Shown: piece by piece, positions 1 to 13,623 of the stretch | Numbering within the stretch: position 1 is the stretch's first letter | Layout: every line of letters starts with the position of its first letter | NCBI RefSeq assembly: GCF_037975245.1 | Contig: NC_092581.1 | Location: 5,667,501-5,731,500 of the forward strand | Direction: 5' to 3' | Length of the DNA: 64,000 nt | From: Apostichopus japonicus | Taxonomy: Eukaryota; Echinodermata; Holothuroidea; Aspidochirotida; Stichopodidae | Made by a program: the position numbers and the translations under genes | Notes under the pieces: model-generated | Seen by the model: the letters and a program-made list of their open reading frames with translations, nothing else | What the model was told of the DNA's origin: nothing | The model's database searches: none

Positions 1-2130
1 GAAGGATGAATGATAAAGCATACCAGTATTCATATGCGTAGGAGCCCAATTTGATTGGGGTCGGGAGCTTGTAACGACTTGCCCGAAAAAAATTACCAAA
101 CATTTTTCGCGTGCGCTTTCAACATATTATTGTACTTATCATATAGGCATGCATTGGTTATTACATCGCATGCTAATTACATACAATCATTTGCCGTGTT
201 ATTACCCTTCCATATTGGTTATCATTTTTGGGCAAGTCGTTATAATAATAATGATAATAAAAATATCAGTTTAACCATTGAAAACACATTGCAATTTATT
301 TTTCTTTCAGTATAGGTGCCAGAATAATTCTCAGCATATTGAACTATAGAAACAAATGTTGTCGGAATTGACTTCCTTTAATATTAATTGATTGAATATT
401 AATTATAACTCCCGCAAGACTTTAACTAAAGTCGGCCAGTAACCATCCCCATAAACAACCCCTCGTCCGATATATCAACAAACATTCAATAAAACAAAAC
501 ATACGAAATCATTCGCCTAAAAGTACGTCCGTGTAAGTTTACCATTTAATTAACAAACATGTTCCAAAGATTGACGTCACCTATACTTGAATACATGTGT
601 ACTTAACCTACACATGTACTTCATCATATACCAGACCGCTGTACCTTTTCTTGTCTGAACCAGACCTAAATATTCTGTCAGGTCACCTCAGTATCTAATT
701 CTGTTAGAATCTGAAATCGAATATATTGCTCTTTAATTTGATGGGAAGTCCAATGCTCCAGAAGTTCTATAGGGGTGCAGGGCGAAACGTGTATGCTATA
801 GATGTATGTAAAACCATAGATGTAAATAAAATTGCTAAAACGATACTGGTTGGTATAAGATCGTGACATTTACCTAGACCAAGGCTAATGCCCGTCAGCT
901 GCAAATACTTTAAATATCCTTATCGAAATATATAAACATACTGGAATGGGGTATCATATATACCAGGGTGACAGAACTTCTGATAACATATTCATTTTTA
1001 GCATAATTTGACGAGGTATGCTTAGATGTTGTAGACGTTATAGCATGCCTTCCAACCATTTTAAATCTTCTACTATAACCCCCTCCCACCCCCCTCCCCG
1101 GCCTCGGTCCATTGCACCTCACTTTACCCCATATTCATGTATCGATGTCGATCAATGGTGCAGGATTCGTATATATATATATATATATATATATACCAGT
1201 GTTAAGTTACGCGATTGAACTTCTCAACTGTGTTGGGAACTGAACTGCGCGCTGAATAACAGCATGAGCGTGACCTTTAACCTTAACCCTTTAAAGTGCG
1301 TTGAACGTTAAATTAAACAGGATGTTGAAGTTCGCTGTTTTAATCAGGGAAATGTAACTCACTGTTTCGATCGTGTGAAGCTCCAAGATTGTCAGGCTCG
1401 ATCAGAATCACATCAAGGTAAACATACTATTAATCATTCCTTATACCTGATTGGACAAAACATATTTCTTGTTTGTCTAATAAATTTAAGGATATCATAT
1501 TGCTTGGCACACGAGTCTACATATATGATGAAATATGAACTAGAAGACATTTGGCTTTCTGAACAAATAACTTAGTCGAACATGTTCAATTCCCAAAATG
1601 TTCATTATGGCTGTTTGAGAGTTAAAGGATAATGGACATTTTCGACTTTTACCGTAAAGCCGTTTCTATTCAACACAACGCATATAGGCCTAATGTAGCA
1701 AAAAGTACTTAGGAAAAGTATAGCAAGACTAAATAATTTAATGGACCATGCAGGCTTATTTAACTTCTTCACGGAATTCGCGTGCCTTTGATTCACTTCC
1801 GTATATTCAAACTTTGATAAATCCCGAAGTGATTCACAGGTTACGAGGAAAAGAAAACATTTGAATTATTCTCCAATTTCTGATGAAACATTATAATTAG
1901 GAATCCCCTCTGTGATGTTGACGTCACTAACAATTCCCCGTCATGTTTCACTTAATAGGCTCCATGTAGCATTGTTTTATTGGACCCATCTGTGCTTTGC
2001 TTTTAATGATTCAACTTACATAATTATATAGACTATGTGAATGCATGCAGGCAATCATGTGTCTCATTGTATACGTTGGCGGTTAAACACAGGTATTGCA
2101 TCCAATTTCTCAAATACATATACCGTACAT
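1..2130. other. 5' flank, no gene recognised
   Basis: AT-rich sequence with no open frame that resembles a known protein and no convincing exon with splice sites. It contains a short AT dinucleotide run at 1169-1195 and a C-rich patch at 1080-1110. I see nothing else I can support. Confidence 0.6.
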
Positions 2131-2137
2131 TATATAT

Positions 2138-2215
<78 letters not shown>
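2131..2215. repeat. (AT)n microsatellite
   Basis: An almost uninterrupted TA run of about 80 bp. It produces meaningless alternating Tyr-Ile frames on both strands. Confidence 0.95.
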
Positions 2216-2217
<2 letters not shown>

Positions 2218-2464
2218 TAGCTATATATCGCAATAAGCATCTGTTCAGCAAAAGAAATTTATTTGTCATAGCTAATTAACATTTCAGTGGACAATCTTAG
2301 TTGACATTTATGATCTAAATAGTTTATATCGATTAACCGAACCGAGCAAAACAAACAAAGAAAACTAAACCATTCTAACTCATACCAAGTCAAAGCTTCT
2401 AGAAATAAATTTGTCAGAATAAACTATTGTCCTGAGCGGTTTTCTTAGACATGTACTCGTAAAT

Positions 2465-2885
2465 ATGTACGTGTACACATGGTACTCCTGTATATATCCT
2501 CATATTGTGTAATTGTATTCTTATACATGGTGCTCCTAGGTATCCTCATATCGTGTACTTGTATATGGTACCCCTGTTTCCTTATATTGTGTACATGGTA
2601 CTCCTGCATAGGTATCCTCATATTGTGTACATGGTACTCCTGTATAGGTATCCTCATATTGTGTACTTGTATATGGTACCCCTGTATCCTTATATTGTGT
2701 ACATGGTACTCCTGCATAGGTATCCTCATATTGTGTACATGGTACTCCTGTATAGGTATCCTCATATTGTGTACTTGTATATGGTACCCCTGTATCCTTA
2801 TATTGTGTACATTGTACTCCTGCATAGGTATCCTCATATTGTGTACATGGTACTCCTGTATAGGTATCCTCATATTGTGTATATG
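2465..2885. repeat. 36-bp minisatellite with 108-bp higher-order period
   Basis: The basic unit is 36 bp and contains a GGTAC..CCTGTAT..TCCTCATATTGTGTAC core. Units group in threes: the variant carrying TTGTATATGGTACCCC recurs at about 2543, 2651 and 2759, a spacing of 108 bp. Because 36 is divisible by three, all frames stay open on both strands. These frames have no sign of being real proteins. Confidence 0.9.
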
Positions 2886-2889
2886 GTTC

Positions 2890-4450
2890 TACTTTCCTTG
2901 TGCTCCTATGTACTCGTGGGTTTTCACACTCATGTTTGCTCGAATCAGTTTACCTCGAACTTTCATTTCAAGTCATTTTTTTTTTTTGCGAATTTTCTGA
3001 TATCAAGTTGACTTCCAAGTGACTTTTGATTCTATGTTTAATTTCATAAAGAAAGTACAAACTTCTTCTTCGGGGTGGTTGCTCTTTAGCTTCAATTTAA
3101 AGGAACGTTCTAACATTGAAATGCGTTTGAAGCTGATCGAGAGGAAAGCAACAGGGGAGGCAAACTTTGTCAACACAATTCACGCACAAAATGTGCAACA
3201 CAAATCACCCACAAACTTTGAAGCTAGTCCAATAATTCAGAGTTCTACAACCTTTAAATGACGTCAGTTACCTATTCCAATCAAACCTTGTTTTAGCCTC
3301 GAATGCTAGAATGTTTCTAAGTCATTCTGACAAGCCTTTTTGTTTCGGCATCGCCAGAATAATTAGAGAGATTTGGTAGAGTCATCAATCGGTTTTCATC
3401 ATCTTAAACATACCCGGATTGATGAGTGGTGATACTTTTCAGAGTCATGCAAAGTCAACCATGATAGAACCTGGGCTCGAAAACCAACCAACTTATCTGG
3501 TCTACTCGAGCGGTGATACTTTGATTCAACCTCTGAGCCGAGGAGCTGTCATTGATATAGATGGCCGCTCCCTGATTTGATTAAATCAAAAGTCAAGTAT
3601 AGGTTCCTTTAATCTCATTCTGTTATTGACCAAGTTTGATCAGATTCTATTTTAGACGTGTTAAAAAATAATAAAGTATTCAGCTATGACCTCCAATAAA
3701 GCTCGCCCTTCTACTCCTTTCTGCAACCGGGAAGTAATATCAAGGTATTCTGTAATTGTCAGCTCCTTTTTTTCATATCCTAAAGTGTTTGGCAGAAACA
3801 TAAGCGTGAAGAAAATAAACACTGACTCAGTTTCACAACAATATGTCAAAACGCTGCAGGGTAGGAACGGCACGCGGTGGAAGACTACCAACGTGACCGA
3901 GATCCAGTGCGATTGACTTGGAATCACCCGAAACGTCTCCTCGCAAATATTGTTATAGGCATGCACTAGTTTAGCTCTTTCAGACTTGAGAGACGGGACG
4001 GGGAAAGGTGGGGGGGTGAATATGCAAATTTATGATTTGGAAAATTTCCCTAAAGCTATGAGAGGAATGTTTGGTGTCAACCGATCTTATTTGCCCAAAC
4101 GTGACCAGTACAGTTAACATGCATGACATATTACTACAATGAACGCTTGACATGGCGTCAAACGTCACTAAGACAAAGAGTAATTTAATGAATATACATT
4201 TTTCAACAAATCATCAAACAAATGGTACAACCAATGCTGTTGTACAATAACGATGTCATTTAAAACGACAAACAAGAAGAAGAACAGCTATAAAGCAGAT
4301 ACGCAACAGATGATTTGAAATGAAAGTCAATGAGTGTGCCACAATCACAACGAAAATCACCATCCACTTTTTGAAGCCAACTTTTTCTTGTTTCCGTTCA
4401 ACACAAACGTACATTCACTCCCACTATACAATGACCGAAGCGGTGATGTT
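2890..4450. other. Intergenic, no gene recognised
   Basis: No convincing gene. A T run at about 2978 and a G run at about 4010 are the only simple repeats. The segment TCAATCGGTTTTC near 3387 recurs near 6930, which suggests two remnants of one dispersed repeat. Confidence 0.5.
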
Positions 4451-4454
4451 TTCA

Positions 4455-4952
4455 TATCATATCACATCATATCATATCATATCACATCACATCACATCAC
4501 ATCATATCATATCATATCATATCATATCATATCATATCACATCATATCATATCACATCATATCACATCATATCACATCACATCACATCACATCACATCAT
4601 ATCATATCACATCATATCATATCATATCATATCATATATCATACCGTATCACATCACATCATATCATATCATATCACATCATATCACATCATATCATATC
4701 ATATCACATCATATCATATCATATCACATCATATCATATCATATCACATCACATCACATCACATCACATCACATCATATCATATCATATCATAACACATC
4801 ATATCATATCATATCATATCACATCGTATCATATCATATCATATCATATCACATCATATCATATCATACCATATCATATCATACCATATCATATCACATC
4901 ACATCATATCACATCATATCATATCATATCATATCACATCACATCGTATCAT
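4455..4952. repeat. Pentanucleotide array of ATATC and ACATC units
   Basis: About 500 bp made almost entirely of two 5-mers, ATATC and ACATC, that differ by a single T/C transition and are interspersed irregularly. The open frames here read Tyr/His/Ile/Ser repeats and are artefacts of the array. Rare variants such as ATACC and CGTATC occur. Confidence 0.95.
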
Positions 4953-4959
4953 ATTTGAT

Positions 4960-7900
4960 TTTATTTCTTTTCCTTTGTTCTTATTTCCTTTATTTGTTGT
5001 CATTTGGTGACCTGACAGATATGCCAACACTAGCGTCCAAATCTTACGTCATACAAATCATAACTTCTAAGCATACAGTCTCTCCTATCATATCAATCTT
5101 CACTCTCTATGATTTATGATTGCAATCAACAGACAGAATTCAATGCAAGTTTTATTATCAAAAACAAATACAATCGTAAAAAATGACTAATAACTTTCAT
5201 GTACTGCCAATATCATCACCTACTATAGGCTATGTACGGTATGAGCCTGATATTAAAACTATTCTTCGTATCGTCTATATAGGCAATCACCAAACCAACC
5301 GAGAGTGACAAGGTAATAAACCAACATAGTGAATATAATGTTATTGTCTTATAGAAATATTAAAGTCCTTTAATAATAATATTGTAAATGACTAAGATAT
5401 GAATGTTATTACCGTAATGAGTACGTTAGGCAGTTTTATATACATGACAATGTTCCAGGCTGTTCAAGTCCGCCAAGCGACTTACTCGTAAGTGTATATT
5501 GAAATAGAATGTGCAGTAGCTAACTCGTGTTACACCCCTTCGGTTAATTATGCATGACGTCACATCGGCTATTGTATTATACAGAATGATGTATCGGTGT
5601 AGCTGTGCACCTTACCACATACTAGTTCTACCTATGTAAGGAATCACCCGGGCAACAATTACTCATAGTTCTCAGAATAAACGAAGTTAATAGTTTTTTA
5701 TGGTGAATTTTTGATCACGACTTTGTATAAATCCACATCGTCAAGTCGGCTGTGCATCACCGACACAAGCGACAGAAAATGAAAACTTAACCGCGGATCA
5801 ACCTTAGTCGATAGAATGTCTTGTGCAAATTTATTGTTGGTGTTGGTGTTGGTGTTGGGTACGGGAGGAACTATAGAAGACGACAGTCTGGAATGACTTA
5901 ATCCGTTTGTAAAATATGGATTATTTCAATATCCAGAGGTTTATGTTATATTATGCGATTGATTTGCTATAATTTCATACATGAACTTGCAGGTATAAGA
6001 AAAGATTCTTGTGTTTTGTGTGTTGGTGAGTATGTATGTAGTAAGTAGAGAAGTAAAAACTAAAGACACACAATAGCCCAGCCCCGTGACCTCTCCCTTC
6101 ATCGAATAGTTTGGTTTACTATTTGTACACAGAAATCATGTAAACATTACGCCCAATTTCATCCTTTGAATTAAGCTTTAATGTTTAATGAACTGTGTTT
6201 AGATATGGGAACTATACATAGCCTAGGTATCACTTTGACAACGTTAAAGAAAATGGCGCATCACTATATATATATATATATATTGGTATTCGTTATCGCG
6301 GAACTGCTACATGTTCAATATATATCAGACATACCGGGACAAACATATATAGCCTGAAAGACGAATCATGAGTAATGAATCATCTGTTCATTCGACATAA
6401 TATTTTTAATTCTATGCATTGGTCAAGTTTTGACAGTATCATTTTAATCTAGCCTATTTTTCACTGACAGCAATCCCCTGGCGAGCATGGCATCATTGTA
6501 TCGTTTGCTAGTTTGTTTCGACATGTCAAGTGTATACAGACCAACAACGTTCAAATCCGCCCCCTATTTTGTTATCGAGACACCCATCAAAGAATAGCGA
6601 CTGCTATATGTCGGTCATGGCTGCTCACGTGACAAACGCCTAGGGCGGATTTTTGTAATAATTAGGGCATTCTGTACCTTCTTAAAGCTGTGTATGTTTT
6701 AAGGAAGCTAAGCTAACGAACTCAGTCACTTTTTGCATGTGATGATATTATCAAAGTGTATTGCGAAGTAACGTATAGCTCCGCCGTGAAAAGCCCTCTT
6801 ACCCATGTGTATATGTTGCACCTTCCTGGTGATGGCAACCAGGTGTAACACCTCCTGTTAACAGCGTGGAGGTGAAAAAACTGCCTTCTCTTGTGAGGAC
6901 AAGGAGGGCTAGTCCCCTCCCTGATCTCATCAATCGGTTTTCAATATCTGAGTAAATAAGGAAAAATACAAATGCAAATTATCCAGTGACAAGATTGATT
7001 CACGAAAACAACGGTTGTCATTACATTTCATCTTCTGTTCCTTTCATTTCATTCGTAAACATGTATACGTTTTAAGAAGTATACGACAGCGTGCATTATC
7101 ATTTTCATATTATATATTTATATATATAATAATAATAATAATAATAACAATAATATTAGTAATTATAATAAAAATAATTATAACAATAATAATCATAATA
7201 ATTTTATTACTGAAACAATGAATACGTGTTATTATGTGGGGAAGACTACAAAGAAATGACTGAAACCTTTTTTCTTTTAATTAGGTTTTTGTTTCTTAAG
7301 CTACTTTAATCAGTACTTTGAATTATCAGTACTATAATCAGAGTTGTTTAATATTCTTAATCTGAAAGAAGACGTCTTGCCAGCGATCCAAATATTGATG
7401 TGTTTATTATTAATGCTGAAGGGGGAATTCAGCTAAGCATGGATTAATTCTTGGTGACAGCTTAGGGACTCGATGGGTTCGTGTTACAAGCGGTCTTGTG
7501 TTTCACGAATTGGTGTGAACGGCTTATTCAAGTTCAACGTTAATGGCTCACATAACACTGTGTCATGCTATATCTGATGCAAAGACTCACGTATATACGT
7601 TTCTAGATGAGAGGTTGGCTACATGTCATAAGGCCAGGTACACCGTTTTATATAAGAGTAACTTTTTATTTGGTTTTTGGAGGGCTCCATAACATCTATG
7701 GCTCAAATACAGATAAAACAACAACCAGTAAAGTACCATAACGAAAAGGACAAGGTTAGTAAAGGCAATCTACCGTAACCCCTCCGACCACCCTGTTGAT
7801 AAATATAAAAATAAAAAAATATTAAAACTGTGTCGAGGAAATTATCAATCCAGTCTCTTTCAAATAGCGGCAATTTCAGTTTGTAAATGAAGATACCCCA

Positions 7901-8550
7901 GCCCATCCCACAGCACCGCACCGCGCCACCCCAACCAAGCCCCATCCTGTTCCTACCCACCCCCCTTTCGTCAACCAAGTATGTTTTTTCTAATCGCCTC
8001 GTAAAGCAAGAACTTTCGAACAGTAATGTCATCTAATAAGAATGTTTAATGTGTATGTAATGAGTGAACGGCCTAACTGCGAAATAAGAGAGGTCATGTA
8101 ACAACATTGAAGCAGTACATGTACCCAACATAGTACACTCTGTGTTAAGTTTTGTACTAGCATAAAAAAACCCAAGGCTTCATGCAGTGTTGTCGAGAAG
8201 CACTGTTTCAACCATGCAGTTTATGTATATCAGACGATTCTTCAGAATCCAACGCATTTCTATATAAGAAAGGTTCATCAGCGGAGTGGAAAGGAAGGTT
8301 TGGCGGGGGTGGGGATTGGAGGGTACCAGGGGTACAGTACATACCATGGATGTACATTGGGTGCTTTTGTATTTTGTCTCTCTCCATATAGACGACACAT
8401 GGAGGAAGATCGGTTATGTGTATGTGACCTACCGAGCCTGAGATACCACCGAATGCGAACGACGAACCGGCAGTGAGAACCTATTGGAAGCCAAAGCAAC
8501 AGCTTGCTTTATTCGGCACGTTTTAGGATTTCGGAAGTATTGACATATCA
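4960..8550. other. Intergenic, simple repeats only
   Basis: No gene recognised. Small repeats include a GTTGGT run at about 5837-5858, an AT run at 6264-6283 and an AAT/ATA-rich stretch at 7100-7205. An imperfect hairpin around 6814-6848 pairs GTTGCACC with a GGTGTAAC arm. C-rich and G-rich patches occur at 7900-7970 and 8300-8330. Confidence 0.5.
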
Positions 8551-8551
8551 T

Positions 8552-8554
<3 letters not shown>

Positions 8555-8598
<44 letters not shown>
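8555..8598. repeat. (AT)n microsatellite
   Basis: A pure AT run of about 44 bp. Confidence 0.95.
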
Positions 8599-8604
<6 letters not shown>

Positions 8605-9049
8605 ACGTACAACGTATTGTGCGTGAGTAAAGCATTTCGTAAAAGTACAATACAAGTTTTTTAATACTGTGGATGTTTATAAATATACGAAATTAGACGG
8701 TGGTGACCAATGTGTCAACGTTTTGTCCATGTAAGCGTCATATTGGCACTTGTCAACACTATTGTTTACAATTAGCAAACGTATCCGTAGCGAACGCGTC
8801 TGAGATCACACAGTACGCAAGCGCATGTCGTCTCGAACTAAATGCCAAACATACGTGCAATTTCTGCATTCCATGGCAATGATTGAATCTGTCAAATACA
8901 ACGTCAGAAGATGTTTATCGCAATCGGATTAGTCGTCACGTGATAACCGTTCCTCCGCTAATTTGTCAACACATAATGTATACTAACATGAACATTTATG
9001 TATGGATGTATATATATATATATATAGGCTATATATATATATATGTTTA

Positions 9050-9295
9050 TGTTGAGACTAGTTGAAACTAGTGGAACACTAGTAGTTGTAACGAGCTTCA
9101 AGTTTAAGTTCAAAGAGCATACACCGACAGAAGAACAATAAACCAACAACCCTATAATCCCGGTAATCCCGACGAGGAGCCTATATATTCATGGATCATA
9201 ACTTGTAAGCTATCAGTTGTCTGATGATCGCCCAACGCGTGAAACTCTGAGTTACAACTACTAGTGTTCCACTTAAGTGTCAACTAGTCTCAACA
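9050..9295. mobile_element. MITE, 246 bp, long terminal inverted repeats, TA target duplication
   Basis: Positions 9050-9092 and 9251-9295 are near-perfect inverted copies. Both begin TGTTGAGACTAGTTGA and end inside at AGTAGTTGTAAC, with only a few mismatches and a 2-bp indel over about 43-45 bp. TA flanks each end (9048-9049 and 9296-9297), as in Tc1/mariner-type insertions. The centre has no coding capacity, so this is a non-autonomous element. It sits between two AT microsatellites, so the TA duplication could be fortuitous. Confidence 0.8.
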
Positions 9296-9350
9296 TATAT
9301 TTCGCTCTGGACATAGAGCACTCTGCGCCAAGATAGACGCCAACCAACCA

Positions 9351-9353
<3 letters not shown>

Positions 9354-9424
<71 letters not shown>
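9354..9424. repeat. (TA)n microsatellite
   Basis: A pure TA run of about 70 bp just downstream of the MITE. Confidence 0.95.
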
Positions 9425-9426
<2 letters not shown>

Positions 9427-9429
9427 GTC

Positions 9430-10520
9430 CCCGAAATTCTTGCTTCTGGAGCAGACGATTGCATATTTACACAACTTGTGTTTTATAACACTACAGGCAA
9501 CTATAAGCTCCAAGCTATATTAATAGAGAATGGCAGAATGAAGCCCCGGAACATAGATTACCGAATGCAGAGATGAAAATTAACGATTACTATATGTTTC
9601 GTTGGGACAGACGATTCTCTGCTATATTTCCAAGGACTGGTCAGTTTGCATCTTGCATCTTCATCAAGATGTTTATTTCAACTATTTGCGAAGGTTTATT
9701 CACTACGGTATACATTTACAATAAATGTTAGAATTCTACAATAGCATACATTCATAAATAACAAATTATCCGGCATATGAAGTATGTTTAGCACATTAAA
9801 ATGCGATTGCTGTTTCATGATTGGTTCTTTTCTAAAGTTACGTCATGTCACAATTTGAAATCCCCTTTTTGCGTGGAGGAAAATTGAGATGATCAAAGAT
9901 ACCAATTTTCGTAATTGATAATTGTGCATCTGTTTATCATCATAATGTAAGAAGACTAGGGCTAACATGACACGGGATTATGGGTACATTAAACATAGTT
10001 TGGGTTATCGTGACCAAGTTAAGTCCTAGGTTTATTTTTTCTAATCCTTTTGGCAGAAGTACTAAATATTCATAAGACTGCGTTATATATAGATTATCAG
10101 TCTTCCAAGCGTGTGCCCAAGCACATAAGGTATTAAAGTGCAACTTTTGCAAATAGAGGGCACCCTTTCAGAATTAGTAGCATATTCGTGTAATCTCAAT
10201 GCACCTTGTCAACTATTTATAAACAAGAATTCTATTTCTAGTCAAAAACAAGATCTTTCATTTTTCAGTGTAACCTCTTCTGAACAGTCTTTTATAAGAC
10301 TTACAGGTTTGTTCTAATGATAGAGGTATTGATAGGTAACCCTAACCTTAACACCCTTACCCCAACCAAGAATTATATATATATATTATATTTCTTTAAT
10401 AACGTCGGATATATATGTTAACAAATATTATGCTGGTTTCTAGCCTTTAAGATCCATATGTCATTTTGCACATACTCTAAACATGTTTTGAAATCTTATC
10501 TGAACTAATTGTAGTAACGT
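9430..10520. other. Intergenic, no gene recognised
   Basis: AT-rich sequence with no recognisable coding, RNA or mobile signals. A short AT run is at about 10374-10386. Confidence 0.5.
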
Positions 10521-10524
10521 AACA

Positions 10525-11072
10525 CATCCTGCGAAAATAGCATCCTGTGCTAATAGCATCCTGTGCTGTTAGTATCCTGCGCTGATAGCATCCTGTGCTG
10601 ATAGTATCCTGTGCTGATAGTATCCTGCGCTGATAGCATCCTGTGCTGATATAGTATCCTGCGCTGATAGCATCCTGTGCTGATATAGTATCCTGCGCTG
10701 ATAGCATCCTGTGCTGATAGCATCCTGCGCTGATAGTATGCTGCGCTGATAGTATGCTGCGCTGATAGCATCCTTCGCTGTTCCTGCGCTAATAGTAACC
10801 TGCGCTAATAGAATCCTGCGCTAATTGTAACATGCGCTAATAGTATCCTGTGCTGATAGCATCCTGTGCTGATAGTATCCTGCGCTGATAGCATCCTGCG
10901 CTGATAGCATGATGCGCTGATAGCATCCTTCACTGTTAGCATCCTGCGCTGATAGTAACCTGCGCTAATAGTAACATGCGCTAATAGAATCCTGCGCTTA
11001 TAGTAACCTGCGCTAATACTAGTTACATGCGCTAATAGTATCCTGTGCTAATAGTAACATGCGCTAATAGTA
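10525..11072. repeat. 16-bp minisatellite
   Basis: About 34 units of a 16-bp motif of the form ATCCTGYGCTGATAGY, with some 18-bp units carrying an extra TA. The right-hand part shifts to a variant family, AACCTGCGCTAATAGT. The two variant blocks show stepwise local expansion. Confidence 0.92.
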
Positions 11073-11074
11073 AG

Positions 11075-12139
11075 TCAGCTATAAATACACTCATCTAATG
11101 TGTTTTAATACAACCTTTACCTTTGAAGTACATATTTCATTAATCCCAGCAAAAAGGAAAACAATTTAGGCCCCTATGTCAGTTTTTTTTTCTTCAAATG
11201 AGACTTCACTTATAGTCAAGCTGCATTGCAGTTTAATCGCATTTTATTGTTGAGTATCGGCAAATATCATCATCAATTAAAATTGCTGCGTTGTAAGGGG
11301 TGGGAGTTGTTGGTGGTGGTGGGGGGGGGGGGGTAGTGTTATAGGTCTTATAGGTTATCTATTTTCTTTGATGGGAGTACTCTATTCGATTAAGCCCAAA
11401 AGGGTTTCTTAGTTTACTTCCTTTCACATTTTTTACTTATTTGCAGTTACATTGTCTTGTTCACATTGTTTTACTATGTGATGAAACAAATAAATAATAA
11501 TAATAATAATTGTGATATTAGCCTCTTTCATTCTCGCCGTTGATTTCCACAAGTTGTTAATGATTCGTAGATTCAACCATGGAGATACACTCCCTCGATG
11601 ATTTAACATTAGACCGACAGTTTCGGTCGAGATGGACCTAAGTTAATATTTCCCGTGACCGTGACCTAAAGGACCCCAGACAACACTATTCGAAAGTCGT
11701 AAACTGTCAACAAAATCACGATTCCGAGATTTAATTAGCAATTTATGACCTCATTGATTGGGAAATGAACCAAGTAGCGGTGAGATGGTGGAGCCGATTA
11801 CTTAATTTATTGATAAAACACGTAAGGTGGGATTGTGCCTTATTTCACGTGGCGCGAAGACGTTTGCCAGTATTAAACAGGAAAATTCTATAAAGATGTC
11901 AAAGAAAAAGATAAGACTTAGTGAAGGAAATGCATGGGTGGGACATAATTCAGTACGATAAATTTAGATCCATGAGACTATACAGGACCTACTACCTAGA
12001 AGGCTCGGAGTATAGTTTTAATTCTTGTCTAATTTCCAAATCCTCTTGTTTGGTTGGAATGGATTCTAATTCCATTTTTTATATAGTTACATTGACTCTA
12101 GCCAGTATCGACGAAAATAGTACATACAGGTATATATAT

Positions 12140-12215
<76 letters not shown>

Positions 12216-13479
12216 TTTTGAAAGATTTTGTTCTTGTATTAATAGTTGAAACCAGTTCAAACCCGCGGATTTATAGGGGGTTATGTGCAACCGCATCATT
12301 CCCACAAAAAAAATGGGAGTGGTTATTTCCACAACCTTGCGCAGTGCATATGTACAGTGTAATTTAAAGACATGATTCATAGCCTATAAATATCGCAGAA
12401 TGCACAATATTTAAGTCTAAATTTTTACTTTTCCTGAGAGAAAAGCTCTAGAACACCAGATTGGAGTAGGCATTTGAAATCCTGAATTCGCCGCCAGTGG
12501 TAACATCAAACGTTAGCTATATTTACTAAAGGCACTTGGCAACTATAGCCTGTATATATTGTCTAGTTCGTATTGCGCATCACGTATCGATATGACGAAG
12601 AGCTTGCGAATAATGATGGCAAAGTACGATTCCTTCTCTGCTGAAGTAAAAGGAAAACAAAAGATGAGTAACTAGAAATAATAACTATAAATTGTAATTA
12701 CAAATTTCTCGTTGGAGGTTTTATTCATCATTAACCCCCTCCCCTGGGTCACTATTTCTCTAAGAAGGAACAATTTTCCCATTCAGGCATCTTATGTTAA
12801 TCTCGAAGGAATTTGTAATACGAATGCACAGTCTGAGAATTAATTTTCGGGTCGTGTGAGGTTATTTGTGTCAAAGTTTGCTCTTTCATATCAAAGTCCC
12901 AAGTCGTACTGCACCTTGGATCCACTCCTCCCTGCAAAGACTATGTGGAGTATGGTATATACATGTAAGGAACAAGTGCAAACCATTAATCACAAAGTCA
13001 TTACAGAAGGTTCAGAATTGTACTCTTCTGGTTTGCCCTAGTTTGAATAAACAACATGGGCGATAACACCTCATTACAGATAAAGTTGTGCTATTCCTGT
13101 CACATGTCCAGGTCAGTTCAGTAGTCCCTATAACAAGCTTTTGAGCTCCATAGCTCACCACGCGTAACATTAATATCACATATGTGAAGGAGTTTGATAG
13201 AAAACACACGCAAGCAGCTCAGGCTAATTATCAACCCACCTACCGACAATAGTTCAATACTGTACTACTAGCACAGTGCACTACCGTATAAACTAACCCA
13301 AACATCAACTAATCTTCTTGTGAATGCAATACGCCTACAGGAACTGCCTTAAATCTGGGAAAATGCGCATCGTTCGTAAATATTGGTCGAACTGATAGTT
13401 TCTTACGTTATTAAAGCATTTGGTGATAAGGTTTCCCTGAGTTGTCAATTTCTGCAAACCTGACTAGATTAGAAATAAC
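11075..13479. other. Upstream flank of TMEM135, no gene recognised
   Basis: No open frame or exon I can support. It contains a G run at about 11311-11333, a short AAT run at about 11492-11509 and AT runs at 12130-12212. The TMEM135 promoter should lie at the right end, but I see no clear TATA box or initiator. Confidence 0.5.
12130..12212. repeat. (AT)n microsatellite
   Basis: Two AT runs joined by one AA break, about 80 bp in total. Confidence 0.95.
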
Positions 13480-13623
13480 ATGGTCGCTCAGAGCAAGCTT
13501 TGGACAACGGCTTCGTGTTATGAACTTGGCCACACTTGGAATCCATCATGTCGGCACGCTTCATTAGACTTGGGTAAAGCTGCATACAGCTATTCCCTCA
13601 GGCTCTATGCAATATTTTACATT
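13480..13623 (+). CDS. TMEM135: TMEM135 exon 1 (residues 1-48)
   Basis: Starts with ATG in a strong Kozak context (AAC before, G after). The Met aligns with the human start, with the Cys pair SCYELGHTWNPSC following at the same distance. Ends in phase 0 at donor GTAAGT. The 5' UTR boundary cannot be placed. Confidence 0.95.

Noticed and set aside
3430-3545. Possible tRNA-like SINE head on the - strand
   Set aside because: The B-box-like GGTTTTCGAGCCC contains extra bases and no proper A box lies at the right distance.
4320-5119. His/Tyr/Ile/Ser repeat proteins
   Set aside because: Translations of a pentanucleotide array, open in several frames at once.
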